The notes: a model not told the origin generated them from the sequence alone. A stretch of DNA of 64,000 bases from Butyriboletus loyo (GCA_038093515.1 JBBPSI010000056.1:1-64000), one strand, 5' to 3'; shown: positions 1 through 11,426, counted from the first letter of the stretch. A program made the numbers and translations.

Positions 1-1
1 G

Positions 2-507
2 TCTCTTGTCCATCATCCATACGGCACGACGGCCAACCGTGTATATCCCACGACATATCCGGCTTCTCCGCGGGCTCCTCCCGAGAATAATCAACTAGAC
101 ATTCGCAAGATCGAGCAGGGCCTTGACACGCGAACCACAGTCATGATTAAGAACATCCCAAATAAAATGACTGACAGAGAGCTGATCGCGTACATCAACA
201 AAATATGTCCTCGGCGTATTGATTTCCTCTATCTGCGAATGGACTTTCAGAACGGTACGAAACCTGTAATGTTATATGGGTTTCATGGAGTTGATATGGC
301 TTGCTCGATAGGATGCAACGTCGGATATGCGTTCGTCAACTTTATCAGCGTAGAGGATCTCTTGCGGTTCGCAAAGACGACGTTGGGTGAAAAGTGGTGA
401 GCCATAAACCATAAACCATACCAACGTTTGAACGGGCCATGATATCACGCCACAGGAACATGTACTCCAGTGAGAAAGTGTTGCAAATGAGCTATGCGAA
501 CTATCAG
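2..507 (+). CDS. Mei2-like RNA-binding protein, C-terminal RRM (partial, 5' end outside window)
   Basis: The frame is open from the window edge and reads into TTVMIKNIPNKM, then a conserved RRM with MDFQN-GCNVGYAFVNF and the tail KW-NMYSSEKVLQMSYANYQ. This is the C-terminal RRM typical of Mei2-like proteins, which bind RNA in meiotic or differentiation control. I infer exons 2-254, 312-396 and 456-507. The first intron (255-311, 57 bases) has no stop and a length divisible by three, so an unspliced reading hides it; removing it restores the conserved FQN-x-CNVGYAF junction. The second intron is 397-455. After YANYQ comes an in-frame TAG at 508-510. In relatives the domain usually continues with a GK...L..KF...W..KIF segment. 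Weak similarity to that segment persists to about 600 in the same frame, so the extreme C-terminus may be altered or decayed. Confidence 0.85.
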
Positions 508-672
508 TAGGTCTTCATGATTTTCTTTCTAAAGTTTGGTATCATCAGCAGAGCAAATCATGCCTGGTGCACGAAGATTGAGCATTCCGAAGTAGTGCCG
601 AATAATAGGCGATACTGGTCTGTCAATAAAATCCCAGGGGCCAGGATGACAGAATAGAAAGATAGGATCACC
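508..672 (+). other. Possible decayed or mis-spliced 3' end of the Mei2-like gene
   Basis: Read in the frame of the RRM past the TAG at 508-510, this stretch gives KFG...AWCTKIEHSE. That resembles the KF...W.PKIF segment following the RRM in Mei2-like proteins. No splice pair I tried restores the missing GK..L residues. It may be a degraded coding tail or coincidence. The next in-frame stop is the TAG around 654. Confidence 0.3.
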
Positions 673-962
<290 letters not shown>

Positions 963-963
963 A

Positions 964-2202
964 AAGAAATCGCCTCAGCCGTCTCCTAGCGTCACGGACA
1001 AGTCAGGGACGCCCGTGGATGCACGCGCAGCTTCAAAACCATCTCTCCCTGCTTCTTTACCCCAAAAACCCTTCATCCCGGTTCCCCCAGCAGGTGGAAC
1101 TCATGCTAGAAAAACGATACCAACCATGCCGCCGAAACACTTGAAAAAGGAGGACGAGTCCGATCGAGAGAGGGATAGGGAGTACGAACGTCAAAGAGAA
1201 CGTGAACGCGAGAAACGACAGAGAGAAAAGGAGAGGCAACGAGAGGAGTGGGAAAGGGAGCGGGAGCGGGTTGAGCTGGAGAAACGCGAAAAGGCGAGAC
1301 AGAAGGAGTGGGAGGCGGCGGAACGGGAGAAGCGTCAGAGAGAAAAAGAACGAGTGCGATTAGAGATGGAACAAGAGAAACGCCAAAGGGAGAAGGATCG
1401 GATCGCGAAGGAGAGAGCGGCCAGCGATGCTGTCCCCGCATTCAAACGGAAGACCGCGATGCAAGGCACAGAAGAGACCCTCGATGATCCGTCTTCCAAG
1501 GCATTCATGCCGAAGCGCCGAAAACTCGATGACGGTACTTCTTTGGCTTCTTCCTCTGCGAAAGCACGGGATGCGGGGTTGCCTGGGTCCAAGAAGCCGG
1601 CCCACGAGTCCTCCCCCGTCCCCCGCCTCAAAGTAAAGAAAGAACCATCTCCACCGCAAGCATTCGTCTCGAACCAAGAGCGACGGGCAACGACATCAAG
1701 CAGTGGGTCGTCGCACAAATCTGAGCGACCCTCCAAGGCGAGTGGCAGTGCAAAAGCACGACGACGATCTCCCATCTACACTTCCTCCGAAGACGAAGGC
1801 GAGATCCCCCAGCCTCGAAAACGGAACGCATCCCCACCTCCCATTTCGGATCGATCCAACTCGTCGGACCAACCCCCGACTGAAAGGACATCGCGTCATC
1901 ACCGCACGCCGCGCGCGGCATACCCACTTCCGACGGACCACGCTGCCCTCCGCGCGTTGTATCAATCACAGTATACGAATTACCTGGGGACGTTTAGTAG
2001 GATGGTTGCACAGAAACGCAAGATCGAGGCGATGTTGAACGGGGATTCGGAGGCCGAAGTGGACGTGATGGATCCGGACGATTTGGTCAACTTGACCATG
2101 GAACACAAATCGCTCAAGACGGAACTGGAGAACATTCATGAAATCTACACCAAGGGGGCGACGGCCGCTGTCACGGGGGTTAGTGGGTCTACGTCGGACT
2201 GA
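964..2202 (+). CDS. 5'-truncated RE/K-rich coiled-coil protein with ELL/occludin-like C-terminus
   Basis: The frame is open from the NUMT border (in-frame TGA at 961-963) to the stop at 2200-2202, with no ATG before 1126. The protein is Ser/Pro-rich at first, then a long Arg/Glu/Lys coiled coil (about 1141-1420), then a basic Ser-rich linker with nuclear-localisation-like clusters (PKRRK, RKRN). A folded-looking tail begins near DHAALRALYQSQY and ends ENIHEIYTKG. That tail resembles the occludin/ELL C-terminal helix of RNA polymerase II elongation factor ELL; this is a weak, unaligned impression. The Pro-rich reading upstream of 1015 looks like real coding sequence cut by the insertion, so the native start and first exons seem to be missing. 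The stop-proximal half appears intact. Confidence 0.6.
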   Translation, partial: KKSPQPSPSVTDKSGTPVDARAASKPSLPASLPQKPFIPVPPAGGTHARKTIPTMPPKHLKKEDESDRERDREYERQREREREKRQREKERQREEWERERERVELEKREKARQKEWEAAEREKRQREKERVRLEMEQEKRQREKDRIAKERAASDAVPAFKRKTAMQGTEETLDDPSSKAFMPKRRKLDDGTSLASSSAKARDAGLPGSKKPAHESSPVPRLKVKKEPSPPQAFVSNQERRATTSSSGSSHKSERPSKASGSAKARRRSPIYTSSEDEGEIPQPRKRNASPPPISDRSNSSDQPPTERTSRHHRTPRAAYPLPTDHAALRALYQSQYTNYLGTFSRMVAQKRKIEAMLNGDSEAEVDVMDPDDLVNLTMEHKSLKTELENIHEIYTKGATAAVTGVSGSTSD

Positions 2203-3164
2203 TAGCGCCGTGTGTCGGCAATTAGAAGACGTTTGAGATGAATTCCATACCACGTTTTTTCTTTGACTTTTTTTCTTTGTTTGCATCGATCTCTATCATA
2301 CACGACATTTTTCAGACTCGATCTCTTGTGCTTGCACGCTTTCCTAGCATCACATCATACACCGACAACACACGGAAACGATGTATCCATTCTCTCGAAC
2401 TGAAACACATGGATACCCGTATTTACTTGATGAAATGAATCAAAACGATCATTTCAAGCAGGTTTCGAGGGTGTTCCCCATTTCTTTTGTGAAACGTTCA
2501 CATCATGAAGAAATGCGTTCCGACGTGTTCTGGACACTAGCACTATCCTGGGTGTCGTTGAAACAGTTTAGAACATGCAACATTGATGTGTGAACGTTTG
2601 CACAGAATACAAGACGTCGGGTCCCTATCAGAGTTGCCAACGAGACGGAGCGGTGCGCGGGAGAAAAGATGTAAAGAGTGAACAGGACAGATGAGAAATC
2701 TTAAACCGTCATATAAAGTACGATGGTAGTGATGGGGGAACGAAGGCAAGAGGCGATGCCACAATCTGCCGTTCGCTCAAAGACTTGATTCCGTCCCTTC
2801 ACTCGTGCCTCACTACATGACAGCCTAGCAGTAAGTGGCCATATTTTCTTTTTCCGGTGTGTTTGAATCAAGACACGGCCGTTTTCGCGAACTAACACAG
2901 CAAGACCCGTGAATACGAGTTTGACACGCGGTTCATCCGTCTGATAAGGCGTCGTCCTGTGGCAGAATATCTGGGCGAAGAGAAGGAGTCCGGAATTGCG
3001 AGGGGACTATTATGTATTTGAGATGGATGAATTTAAGGAGAATTCTAGTCTGTTCAAGCTGGCGCAAAGAAGAACATATGTGTGAATGTATTACCAAATA
3101 CGCCAATGACGTCCACAATGTGTGTGTTTTCTTCAGCTGAACATGTTTTTTTTCTAGCGCAGAC
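2203..3164. other. Intergenic, no gene recognised
   Basis: Contains T-rich tracts just after the upstream stop (2257-2280), suitable as a 3' untranslated region, and pyrimidine-rich sequence with a TTTTTTTCTAG tract just before the MDM31 start. I see no supported gene. Confidence 0.5.
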
Positions 3165-5608
3165 ATGAATGCGCTCCTGCGACATACCACTCGCGGGATT
3201 TTACATCCAACCGTCGACCGCTACAGTGCCATTCGGCTCTTCTTCATTCGCCTGCCACATTCTTCTCAACCCCGCCTCGCAACTCGGAACATTAATGGCA
3301 ATATACGCGGCACAAACATCCACTCTCGCAACCTCACCTTGACAGCTCGGCTCAATCATTCCGATGCCAAACAAAAAAGCACCTCTCCCCCTCCTGGTGT
3401 CGGCCAAGAACCACACTCTCATCCACCCCCCTTGAATCTGGACGACTACCCTCGTTTATATCGCCGCTTAGCTCTGTCCCTCTCTCATCTACATCGGCCC
3501 ACCAGAGACGACTTTCTCAAGGTTGCGAATGGCTTCTGGCAGCGGCTTCGTATACGCTTCAAGTGGTTTACTATCAGATCGTTCCGTAAATTCAACGCAG
3601 ATGATATATCTGCCTTCGTCACCTGGTTCCTCATGAGTCAAACACTCTGGATTCTTGTTGGAACGTAAGACCGGCAGCATTCTCACCCTCTCTAAGCTGA
3701 TCTCATTCCCTCAGAACTACATTCTTTTCTGTCGTGTTTGCCACCGCTAATAGCCTCAGACTACAAGGTCGGCACCTTGCCTTGAGGTGTCCTACATGTT
3801 GATGGATTTCTTTTCAGAATACGTTGCCAGAGCTATCAGCAATTATTTGACCAGCGAAACCGGTGTCACTGTCATCTTCGAGTCAGCCATCTTACCCAAG
3901 TGGAAAGACTCTCGCATTTCATTCAAGAATGTCTACGTGTCTCGCCGGCCGCGGGCCGCTCACTCAACCCAGAAGGAAAGTGACCCTCTCGGACATAAGG
4001 CGGCTGTGGCGTACGACGTAAGCAGCCATCCAGCGTACAACTACACCGTAGAGGAAGACGAGGAAGTCGCACAAAGTCACGCAGACGATGACGTCAATTA
4101 TTCCATGTTCGATCTGAACTTCGACTCGATAGACGTTACTCTCTCTCTAAGGCGCTGGTTAGATGGTAAGGGACTCGTCGAGGATGCTGTCGTAAAGGGT
4201 GTTCGTGGTGTTTTGGGTGAGTCACTTGTGTCTAGAAACATACACTGGCTCCAATGGTGGCCATATCCCAGATAGACGGTCTGTTTTCTGGGATCCCGAG
4301 AATCCATTGGATCCTGCCGCCTTCCGAAGTGTTGCTCGTCCTGGTGACTTTGAATTGCACTCACTCCAACTGGAAGATGTGCTTGTCACGGTATATCAGC
4401 CAGGCAACTTCCGGCCCTACACTGCTTCCATCTTCCGAGCCGATATACGGACTTTGCGCAAGCAATGGATATTCTATGATTTCTTGCACGCGGAAAACGT
4501 CGTAGGGCAGTTTGACAACTGCCTGTTTAGTCTCCATAAGCCTCAGAGTATCGGGCGAACTACCGAACAGGACGTTCAGGATGGAAAGTGGTCCAGAATG
4601 GTGAGTATTCAAAACCTTGGCATTGGTTATCGCCCTGAGAGCCCCCCACAGACCAGGATTCGCATCGATGGAGTGAATATTGATCACATGCAAAACTCGA
4701 CCACCGACCCCACTGGACCGCTCTCTTGGATTACATCTGGAAAGGTCGACGCAGTTCTCGATATTAAATTCCCTCGCGATCCTGAGGACGAGTACCCGTT
4801 CAATGCTCTCCTCGGAGAGTTGGCAGATGCTATATCAACCGCAGCGTCGGCATCACTCAATCTGGATCGTATACCCGGTCAGAGAGAGCTTGCCAAACCA
4901 CCATTAGTTGCTCCCTCCACCAACGTGGCTGAAGATGAACCCGACAAGCCGAGGGTAGTCATCGATATAGACTTGCGTTTCAGAGACGTGAAGGCTGCCG
5001 TACCTCTCTTTACCCAAAATCTATCTCATGTCAACAATGCCCTCATTAGACCCATCGTGGCATTCATGAAGTGGGCGAGCAGAATCAATGTTCATTCAAC
5101 ATACTAATTGTCCAATTTGCAGTGTACACCATACCCTTGTGCCCATTCATTGCAGGGTAGTCAAAGATGTGAATGATTTTGACGGCGCTTGGACTGTAAG
5201 TCATTCGCGTGTCCAGGCCAACCTGTCGTCACACTGAACATGTTTTCCACAGATGTGGGAAAGTACGCTGTATTCAATTTCTGTGCTGTCGTTGTAACTC
5301 ATAGCGGAATTCTCCCAGCTGGATTGATGGACGAAATCTCACAAAAGGTTTTCGATTTTGTTCAAACGAAAGTCATCAGCAAAATAATTGACTATTTTTT
5401 GCCACAGGTTTACGACGCCCTTGCATATCACGTTTCACAGGCCAACATGAATCGACGAGTGAAAGTGGTTGGTGTGTGGAGCCTGCAAATGACTGCCAGC
5501 GCGATCCTCTCTGCGCTAAGAAATATCGTCGATCCTATGGCTTCCCGACTTAGAGAGGCCTACTACGTAGACGGGATCCCGTACGATGCTCTCCTTCTCA
5601 ATTCATAG
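3165..5608 (+). CDS. MDM31: Mdm31/Mdm32-family mitochondrial inner-membrane protein
   Basis: Mdm31 and Mdm32 are inner-membrane proteins of fungal mitochondria needed for mitochondrial shape, mtDNA inheritance and lipid homeostasis. Family landmarks: a basic Ser/Arg-rich presequence, FRKFNADDISAF before a first membrane helix (WILVGTTTFFSVVFATAN), the block YLTSETGVTVIFESAI, SRISFKNVYVSRRP, RIDGVNIDHM, SGKVDAVLDIKFPRDP, DIDLRFRDVKAAVP, NNALIRPIVAFMN, LVPIHCRVVKDV, and C-terminal ANMNRRVKVV...LQMTASAILSALRN. Inferred exons: 3165-3664, 3715-3767, 3818-4216, 4272-5070, 5123-5195, 5253-5262, 5319-5347 and 5408-5608. They are phase-checked (2064 bases, 687 residues). Exon 6 is only 10 bases; it rebuilds W-T-M-W-E-T-G-L-M-D-E across its two introns. 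I cannot separate MDM31 from its paralogue MDM32 with certainty. Confidence 0.92.
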
Positions 5609-6145
5609 AGCATTGATTCTCACCGCTGCTTGCGCAACTTGCGATTAGGTGAAGGTAAAAACAACAACATCAATATCTTGTAGAACGATTCTAACATCGT
5701 TGATCGGACTGGGGATGATTGATGTCAGGCAGTCGCTGACGAAGACACGCTTCACTTCGATATAGCAAGCTGATGTATCTGTTTCACCGCTCAATTTATA
5801 AACATGCCGCTATCAGCTGACCGGGATAACTGGAAAGAGGCTCCTGATCTCCACGGGGTTCAGTGTTTCTCCTGTCGGACTCAAACGAGATTCCCCGGCC
5901 ATTAAGTAGATATGACGCTAGCGATGGGGACGGTTTCCTTGACACTAGCATTGGTTGACATTCGGACGTTTGGGTAGACTAAATCTGGCCGTCCTGAGCT
6001 TCACCTGATGTTGGGGTAGACTAAATCTGGTTTACTCCACCGTTCCTGATGTTGGAATAAACTCAAGTGCGCTCCGAGCGCAAGGGGAATCTGATGTGAC
6101 CGCGCGCTTAGCTGTGGAGCCGAGCTGATCCGGTCAAGTTATATC
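5609..6145. other. Promoter region upstream of the sugar transporter
   Basis: About 540 bases without a gene between the MDM31 stop and the transporter start. It contains a short tandem repeat (5972-6055) and otherwise shows no clear TATA box. Confidence 0.5.
5972..6055. repeat. Two-and-a-bit copies of a 42-bp tandem repeat
   Basis: A 17-base word beginning GGGTAGACT occurs identically at 5972-5988 and 6014-6030 (spacing 42). The word CCTGATGTTGG recurs at 6004 and 6045. The repeat lies 90-175 bases upstream of the transporter start and could hold regulator binding sites; that role is inference. Confidence 0.7.
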
Positions 6146-9100
6146 ATGCCAGCTGGCTCCGAGTCGAGTATAAATGCGCCATCAGTCACCCGAGAGATGC
6201 CCCTTCATCGTGCTACCGCCAGCTCGTCCTCTCTCACTCCTCTCCTGGACGCAAACGATTGGGAAGACGTCGGCTCGGAAGCGAACATCATGGGTTCCAA
6301 AGATCTGGAGCGAGTAAGCTCGAAGGGCATCCAGGAATACAGTGAAGATACGCCAGGCTCGAGGTATGAACTCTCTGGGCTCAACCTCGCCGAGGCAGAG
6401 GGCCGCGTGGGCTTCTGGGGACTCTTTGAGAACACTCTTGTGTAAGACCTGTCATCCATACCGACTACCAATTGTCTGTATTTCTGAAACGCGTACCGTC
6501 TTGACAGGTTGGGTATAACGTGCTTTGCGACTTTGGGTGGCTTCGTCAGTGGCTAGCCACCTCGTCGCGTGTGCTAAAGAGGTTGACGATCTTTTTTTTC
6601 CTTCTCAGCTGTTCGGTTATGACCAGGTAAACCTGGCGAGGAGTGTGTCCGGTCGAGCGTGGGGCTGATCGCGTGCCTTTCTTGCAGGGCGTCGTCAGTA
6701 ATGTGCTCGCCATCCAGTCGTTCGGTGCTGCGTTTCCAGACATCTACATGAATGCGACTCTCAAAGTGAGCCAAGTCGTCTGATATCATCGTGTGCCTGC
6801 TAATCCGCATCCAAGGGATGGTTTGTCTCGACTTTGCTGCTGGGTTCGTTGTTCTCGGGTGTGCGTGTAAGAATGGCACGGTATCTGACGTCGTCGTCTT
6901 TTGTTTAGCTGCTTGGTTCGGGTCGCTCCTCAATGGCCCCATTTGTGACAAAGTCTGGTTCCTTCTTCTGTTCCTGGGCGAAATGGAAGGTTAAAACCAA
7001 TTCATTGGCAGATTGGACGGAAACGAAGTATTATGTGCAATGTGGTACTATTTCTTCTCGGGAGTGCACTCCAAACGGGTGCAACCTCTCAAAGTGAGGT
7101 TTATTCGCCTCGTTTGCTTTCGGACCCCTCATTTTATTTTCTCCTCCAGACTACCTCTTCGGTGGTCGGGCAGTTGCGGGTCTGGCAGTGGGCGCATTGA
7201 CCCACGTCGTGCCCATGTACCTGGCCGAGATTTCTAGTGCAAATGTTCGAGGGTCGTTGGTTGCCTTGCAACAACTCTCCATTACGCTCGGTGTAAGTCT
7301 GAGGACCATTCCTATTACCGCACGCACGAAAGCTGAAGCTCTCCTCGCCCAGATCCTCGTCAGCTGTACGTCTCTTAATAAAGTTTAACCAGCCCAGTCG
7401 AAAGTTTTATACATAACTCCCTTCAGACTGGCTCGCGTTTGGGACATCACATATCGGTGGAACTCGTTGTGCACCTGAGGTTCCATACACAGGACCGCTT
7501 TTAAACGGGAGCCCCACGTTCGATCCGTATACAGACGTTCCAACAGGCGGTTGCACTGGTCAGACGCAGGCATCATGGAGAATTCCTATCGGTTTCCAGA
7601 TCTTCCCCGCCCTGGTCAGTGTCGCGTCTCTTCGGGAGGGCTCATCATCATCATTAACGCCATTCCTAAAAAGTGTCTGGGTATCGGGATGGCGTTCATG
7701 CCCTACTCACCGCGTTGGCTGATGGAACAAGGGCGTGAAGAAGAAGCGCTCTCGACGTTGTCCATGTTGCGACGAAAACCGTCCGACCACATCGCTGTGC
7801 GATATGAGTTCTTGGAAATCAAGGCCGAGATTCTATACTCCCGGGAGGCGAGCGAGCTTGCATATCCGAATGCGGGCCCATGGAGACGGTTCATCAACAA
7901 TTACATCGCATTGGTGGCGACGTGGCCGAAGTTTAAGCGGTTGGCAGTGGGCTGTTTGACGATGTTTTATCAACAGTTTATCGTGCGTTTGTGTTTACGA
8001 GCGAGTGTTTTTTTTACTGAACGAAGTGGCCATCGATCTAGGGTTGTAATGTGCGTGTTTTGGTTTTTCTATGAATCGTATTTTGTCTGACGGAGGTACA
8101 AGGCCATCATCTATTATGCCCCGACGAGTAAGTTATGGGTTTTTCTTATGGTTTAACTTCAAATTTCTTTCACCTCTACAGTCTTTGGTCAGTTGGGCTT
8201 GAATCCGAATACTACCTCTTTGCTAGCTACCGGGGTGTACGGAATAGTGAACGTGAGTCATTTCTCCGACCAATTTTATACCCCCTTTTTTACCAACTCT
8301 GTCTTAGACGTTGTCCACTCTCCCGGCTATTATCCTGTTGGACAGCGTCGGTCGACGTCCTCTGTTAATGTGGGGCGCTGGTGGATGCTGTATTTCACTC
8401 GTGATGGTTGGCTCGTTGATCGCTGCGTTCGGACACGATTGGCCAGGGCATTCCACCGCAGGACACGTCGCCATAGGCATGTCCCATCTCTCTCCTCCCC
8501 TTTTTGGCTGCGATAGACCGAAAACTGAAACGGATTCGTCCGTGATCCAGCGTTCGTATTCCTCTACGACGTGAATTTCTCGTATTCGTGGGCACCGATC
8601 GGTTGGGGTGTGTAATGATTTACTGTGACCCTCTTGCGGTCGTCTGGACTGATTCTTTTTTTTTCCCTTGGAAAATAGTCATACCAAGTGAAATCTTTCC
8701 TTTGCATCTGAGATCGACTGGTATCTCAATCACCACCTCCGCTACATGGATGTCAAACTTGTACGTTCTCTCTCTGGCACAACACTTGCACATACTGCAT
8801 CTAACTGATCTCTGACCGTACGTTTGGGATAGCGTCATTGGTCTGGTCTCTCCCAAGATGTTGACCCAAATTCCAAACGGAGGAACCTATTTCTTCTTTG
8901 CGGGATTCGCCATCTTGGCTTTCTTGACAACGCGTAAGTCGGGCTGAGTTCACCAAACGTTTGTAAATGCGAACAGGTAGCTCAACCACCCACTTGTAGT
9001 GTTGTTCTATCCGGAAACAAAGGGAAGGGTGAGTGTCGACGAACCATTATTTTTCTCTTTTGTTGTTGTTGAAACGACGATTCATCGTTCATCACTAAAC

Positions 9101-9234
9101 TCGGACTGGATTTTCAGACATTGGAAGAAATGAACGCGGCGTTTGGCGACAACGCGTCTGACAAGGAACGAGAGCATATGGAGATGATTTGTCGCAAACT
9201 GGGATTGCCTGTCAACGCGCTGATGTCTGCGTAA
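6146..9234 (+). CDS. MFS sugar transporter, 20 exons
   Basis: A 12-helix major facilitator superfamily sugar/H+ symporter of the plasma membrane. Signatures: LFGYDQGVVSNV near helix 1, GRAVAGLAVGALTHVVPMYLAE-ISSANVRG between helices 4-5, SPRWL after helix 6, QQFIGCNAIIYYAPTIFG in helix 7, LDSVGRRPLL, and FYPETKGRTLEEMN at the C-terminal loop. An acidic, Ser-rich N-tail of about 100 residues precedes helix 1. Exons: 6146-6441, 6508-6544, 6609-6626, 6688-6765, 6816-6843, 6909-6952, 7012-7093, 7150-7292, 7353-7365, 7427-7614, 7674-7982, 8042-8050, 8103-8127, 8182-8252, 8308-8476, 8551-8607, 8679-8760, 8833-8933, 9000-9028 and 9118-9234. Phase-checked: 1896 bases, 631 residues. Oddities are a 9-base exon coding G-C-N of the helix 7 motif, 13- and 18-base exons, and one GC-AG intron (8477-8550). 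The sugar transported cannot be told. Confidence 0.92.
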
Positions 9235-9369
9235 GACAAAGCCCACGACGATTCAATCCAGTGTACTACATAATATTGATACCCATACATGGAATCACGA
9301 CGCAGAGAGAATTTGTAGAATGATTTATGAATGATGCTGCAAGACATTGACATCGGTATTCTGTATTCG

Positions 9370-9842
9370 ATCGTCTCTCGATGTGGACTAGGTAAAGTTT
9401 GATTCGCGAGTACTCACTCTGAACGCCGGCCACCAAGCGTCCTTGATGATGATCTGGGACCTGTACTATACAATAGCTGTGGATCCCAACACGACTTGGA
9501 AAGAATTGGTTACCGGGTGATGATGGACGAGTGGCGCAAAAGTACACGCAAGCATTCGATTGCCTCTTGGCAGTGTTGGGCTAGGGAAGGTTTGGTTCGC
9601 GAGCACCTAACGAAGCGACTCACTCAGAACGCTGATCACCACTAGTTTTTGATGACCGGATAATTGATATATGGACGCCACACGCCACACTCCGTGTGAT
9701 CCCCTCTTGGCAGTGTTTGACTAGGCAAGGTTTGATTCACGAGCACTTGTGCGAAATGACTCACTCGGAACGCTGACGACTAATCCTTGTTGACCGGATA
9801 GTTCGATGCTATATGAACACCACACGTTACGCACCGTGACGG
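9370..9842. repeat. Degenerate tandem repeats, period about 140 bp
   Basis: Two adjacent units start at 9563 and 9703 with CCTCTTGGCAGTGTT and share GGTTTG.TTC.CGAGCAC, GACTCACTC.GAACGCTGA and GACCGGATA in the same order. A third, more decayed copy around 9370-9540 shares the CTAGGTAAAGTTTGATTCGCGAG and ACTCACTCTGAACGC blocks. No protein-coding potential. Located in the 3' flank of the transporter. Confidence 0.75.
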
Positions 9843-10757
9843 AAATGCACAGTCGTTGGCAATCAGGCGCTAGAAAATGGTGCGGTGGCGTCCAAGTCGC
9901 AGCCGACGTCTTTCAATTTGGAGCTTTGGAAAAAAAAGGTTCCGTCCTGTGTGGGCCCCACACACCGGGCGATTTGCTCAAGCCACGATGGCTCGAGTTC
10001 GATTTCACAGGAACGCCATATAACCATGACGGTTCGATGATATGATATCACGGTCGTTTTTTTCTGGGTGTGTGACACTCACATGTCTCGTAGCAGCTTG
10101 GCTATTCGCCGCACACTCGTCATCGTTCGTGGGGGTCCTACGTCCGTACCCGAGTCCCAAACGTCCCAAATGTAGGTTTACTTTGCGAATTTGGTAGCGC
10201 ACACCGACTCTCGAGGTGATGATGTTGAACTGTGGAAGTTACACATTGTAACAGCCCCTATATCATGATTCATGACGGGCTGACAAGTGCACATTTCTGA
10301 GGGCCGTATCGAACGGAACGGGTACACGCAGCTGCCTTGCACATCCTCGTGAAAGCATCCGAATCAAACAATGGGATTAATCTACCTAGAAAGGGGCTGA
10401 TGGGTAGGGTATTCGAGTCAGAACGCGTGGGTACGTGTACCTGGCTGCGAGTTCAAGTCGTGCCGTATATGTGAATGATACACATATGAGGACCCGGCGC
10501 CACCGAGAATCCTGTGGTCCGTTGGTCAACGAATAGAGTTGGTCTGGTCATGGTGAAGCAATCGAGTAGGCCCTGACACGGTGGGACAACAATGAGGTCG
10601 TGGAGTCAGCACTCGAGAACCGGAATCACCAGTAATAAAATCATACCATTGGATATACAGTATCATATTCTAAGCATTGGACGAGGTAAGATTGTAGCCG
10701 TCAGCCTCACTGAAGGTTCCCCGACGTGTCGGTTCAACCGTGTCAGCCGCCAGAGAC
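9843..10757. other. Intergenic, no gene recognised
   Basis: Nothing I can support here. The six-frame readings are short and unlike any family I know. Confidence 0.5.
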
Positions 10758-10758
10758 A

Positions 10759-10765
10759 TATAAAT
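10759..10765 (+). promoter_or_regulatory. TATA box of the small secreted protein gene
   Basis: TATAAAT about 95 bases upstream of the ATG at 10860, followed by a pyrimidine-rich leader (TTTCTCTAGCATCTC). The spacing is typical of a strong fungal promoter. Confidence 0.55.
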
Positions 10766-10859
10766 CGGCGGGACGAAAAATGTTTCTCTAGCATCTCTAA
10801 CACACGTATTTTCGTCTCGAGTCTATTATTTGACGCACCTCTCTGCCTCTATCATCGCC

Positions 10860-11285
10860 ATGCGTGCCCCTGCCCCTGCCCTTCTTGCTGCGATTGCAAT
10901 GATGCACACGACCCACGCCTTACCTCGCCAGGACCTCACGGTCCGTCAAGGCGACAACAATCTCAGCAGCGATAGTCACGTATTCCACCACTTGGATCGC
11001 AATCAACGGACCGCCAATCGGAACCACGACCACATATACGGAGACAACGGAGAGGGATCGGAGCTATACGTCGTCAAAAGGTTGGCAGACGAATCACAGC
11101 GATCCGGGTGGCGGAAGATGGAGAAGGAGAGCGTCGTGGACAGGCGGTTCATCCAAGACCCAGATTACAGCCAGGGTGGCTCGAACTCCGCCAGTACTGC
11201 TTCCAATAGTACGATGGCCACACAGCAACCAGCAGCAAAAGTGGAGAAACCGGGAGAAGCAGACAACAGCCAAGGGCGATCCTGA
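10860..11285 (+). CDS. Small secreted protein, unknown function
   Basis: 141 residues from the ATG at 10860. An in-frame ATG 30 bases upstream (10830) would place TH..SII before the signal and weaken it, so I prefer 10860. The N-terminus MRAPAPALLAAIAMMHTTHA is a signal peptide with a likely cleavage before LPRQD; the RQ-G-D stretch after it may be a propeptide. The mature part is hydrophilic, rich in Asn, Ser, Asp and Gln, without cysteines, and looks disordered. No intron is needed. I recognise no family. The TATA box and secretion signal suggest a regulated extracellular or cell-wall protein. Confidence 0.6.
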   Translation: MRAPAPALLAAIAMMHTTHALPRQDLTVRQGDNNLSSDSHVFHHLDRNQRTANRNHDHIYGDNGEGSELYVVKRLADESQRSGWRKMEKESVVDRRFIQDPDYSQGGSNSASTASNSTMATQQPAAKVEKPGEADNSQGRS

Positions 11286-11426
11286 GGCAAAAGGCTAGGC
11301 GAAGGATCCAGACGGAAGCATTGCATTAAACTTGACATGTCTGTCAGCACTTTCATTTTCAATGTAGCAACGTTCAAAGCGGCGGTGCTTGAGAGAGTGC
11401 ACAGCCACTCGTGCTGATTCAGCCAG

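Noticed and set aside
1057..1775. Several minus-strand ORFs opposite the RE/K-rich coiled coil
   Set aside because: Shadows of a GC-biased, repetitive coding strand.
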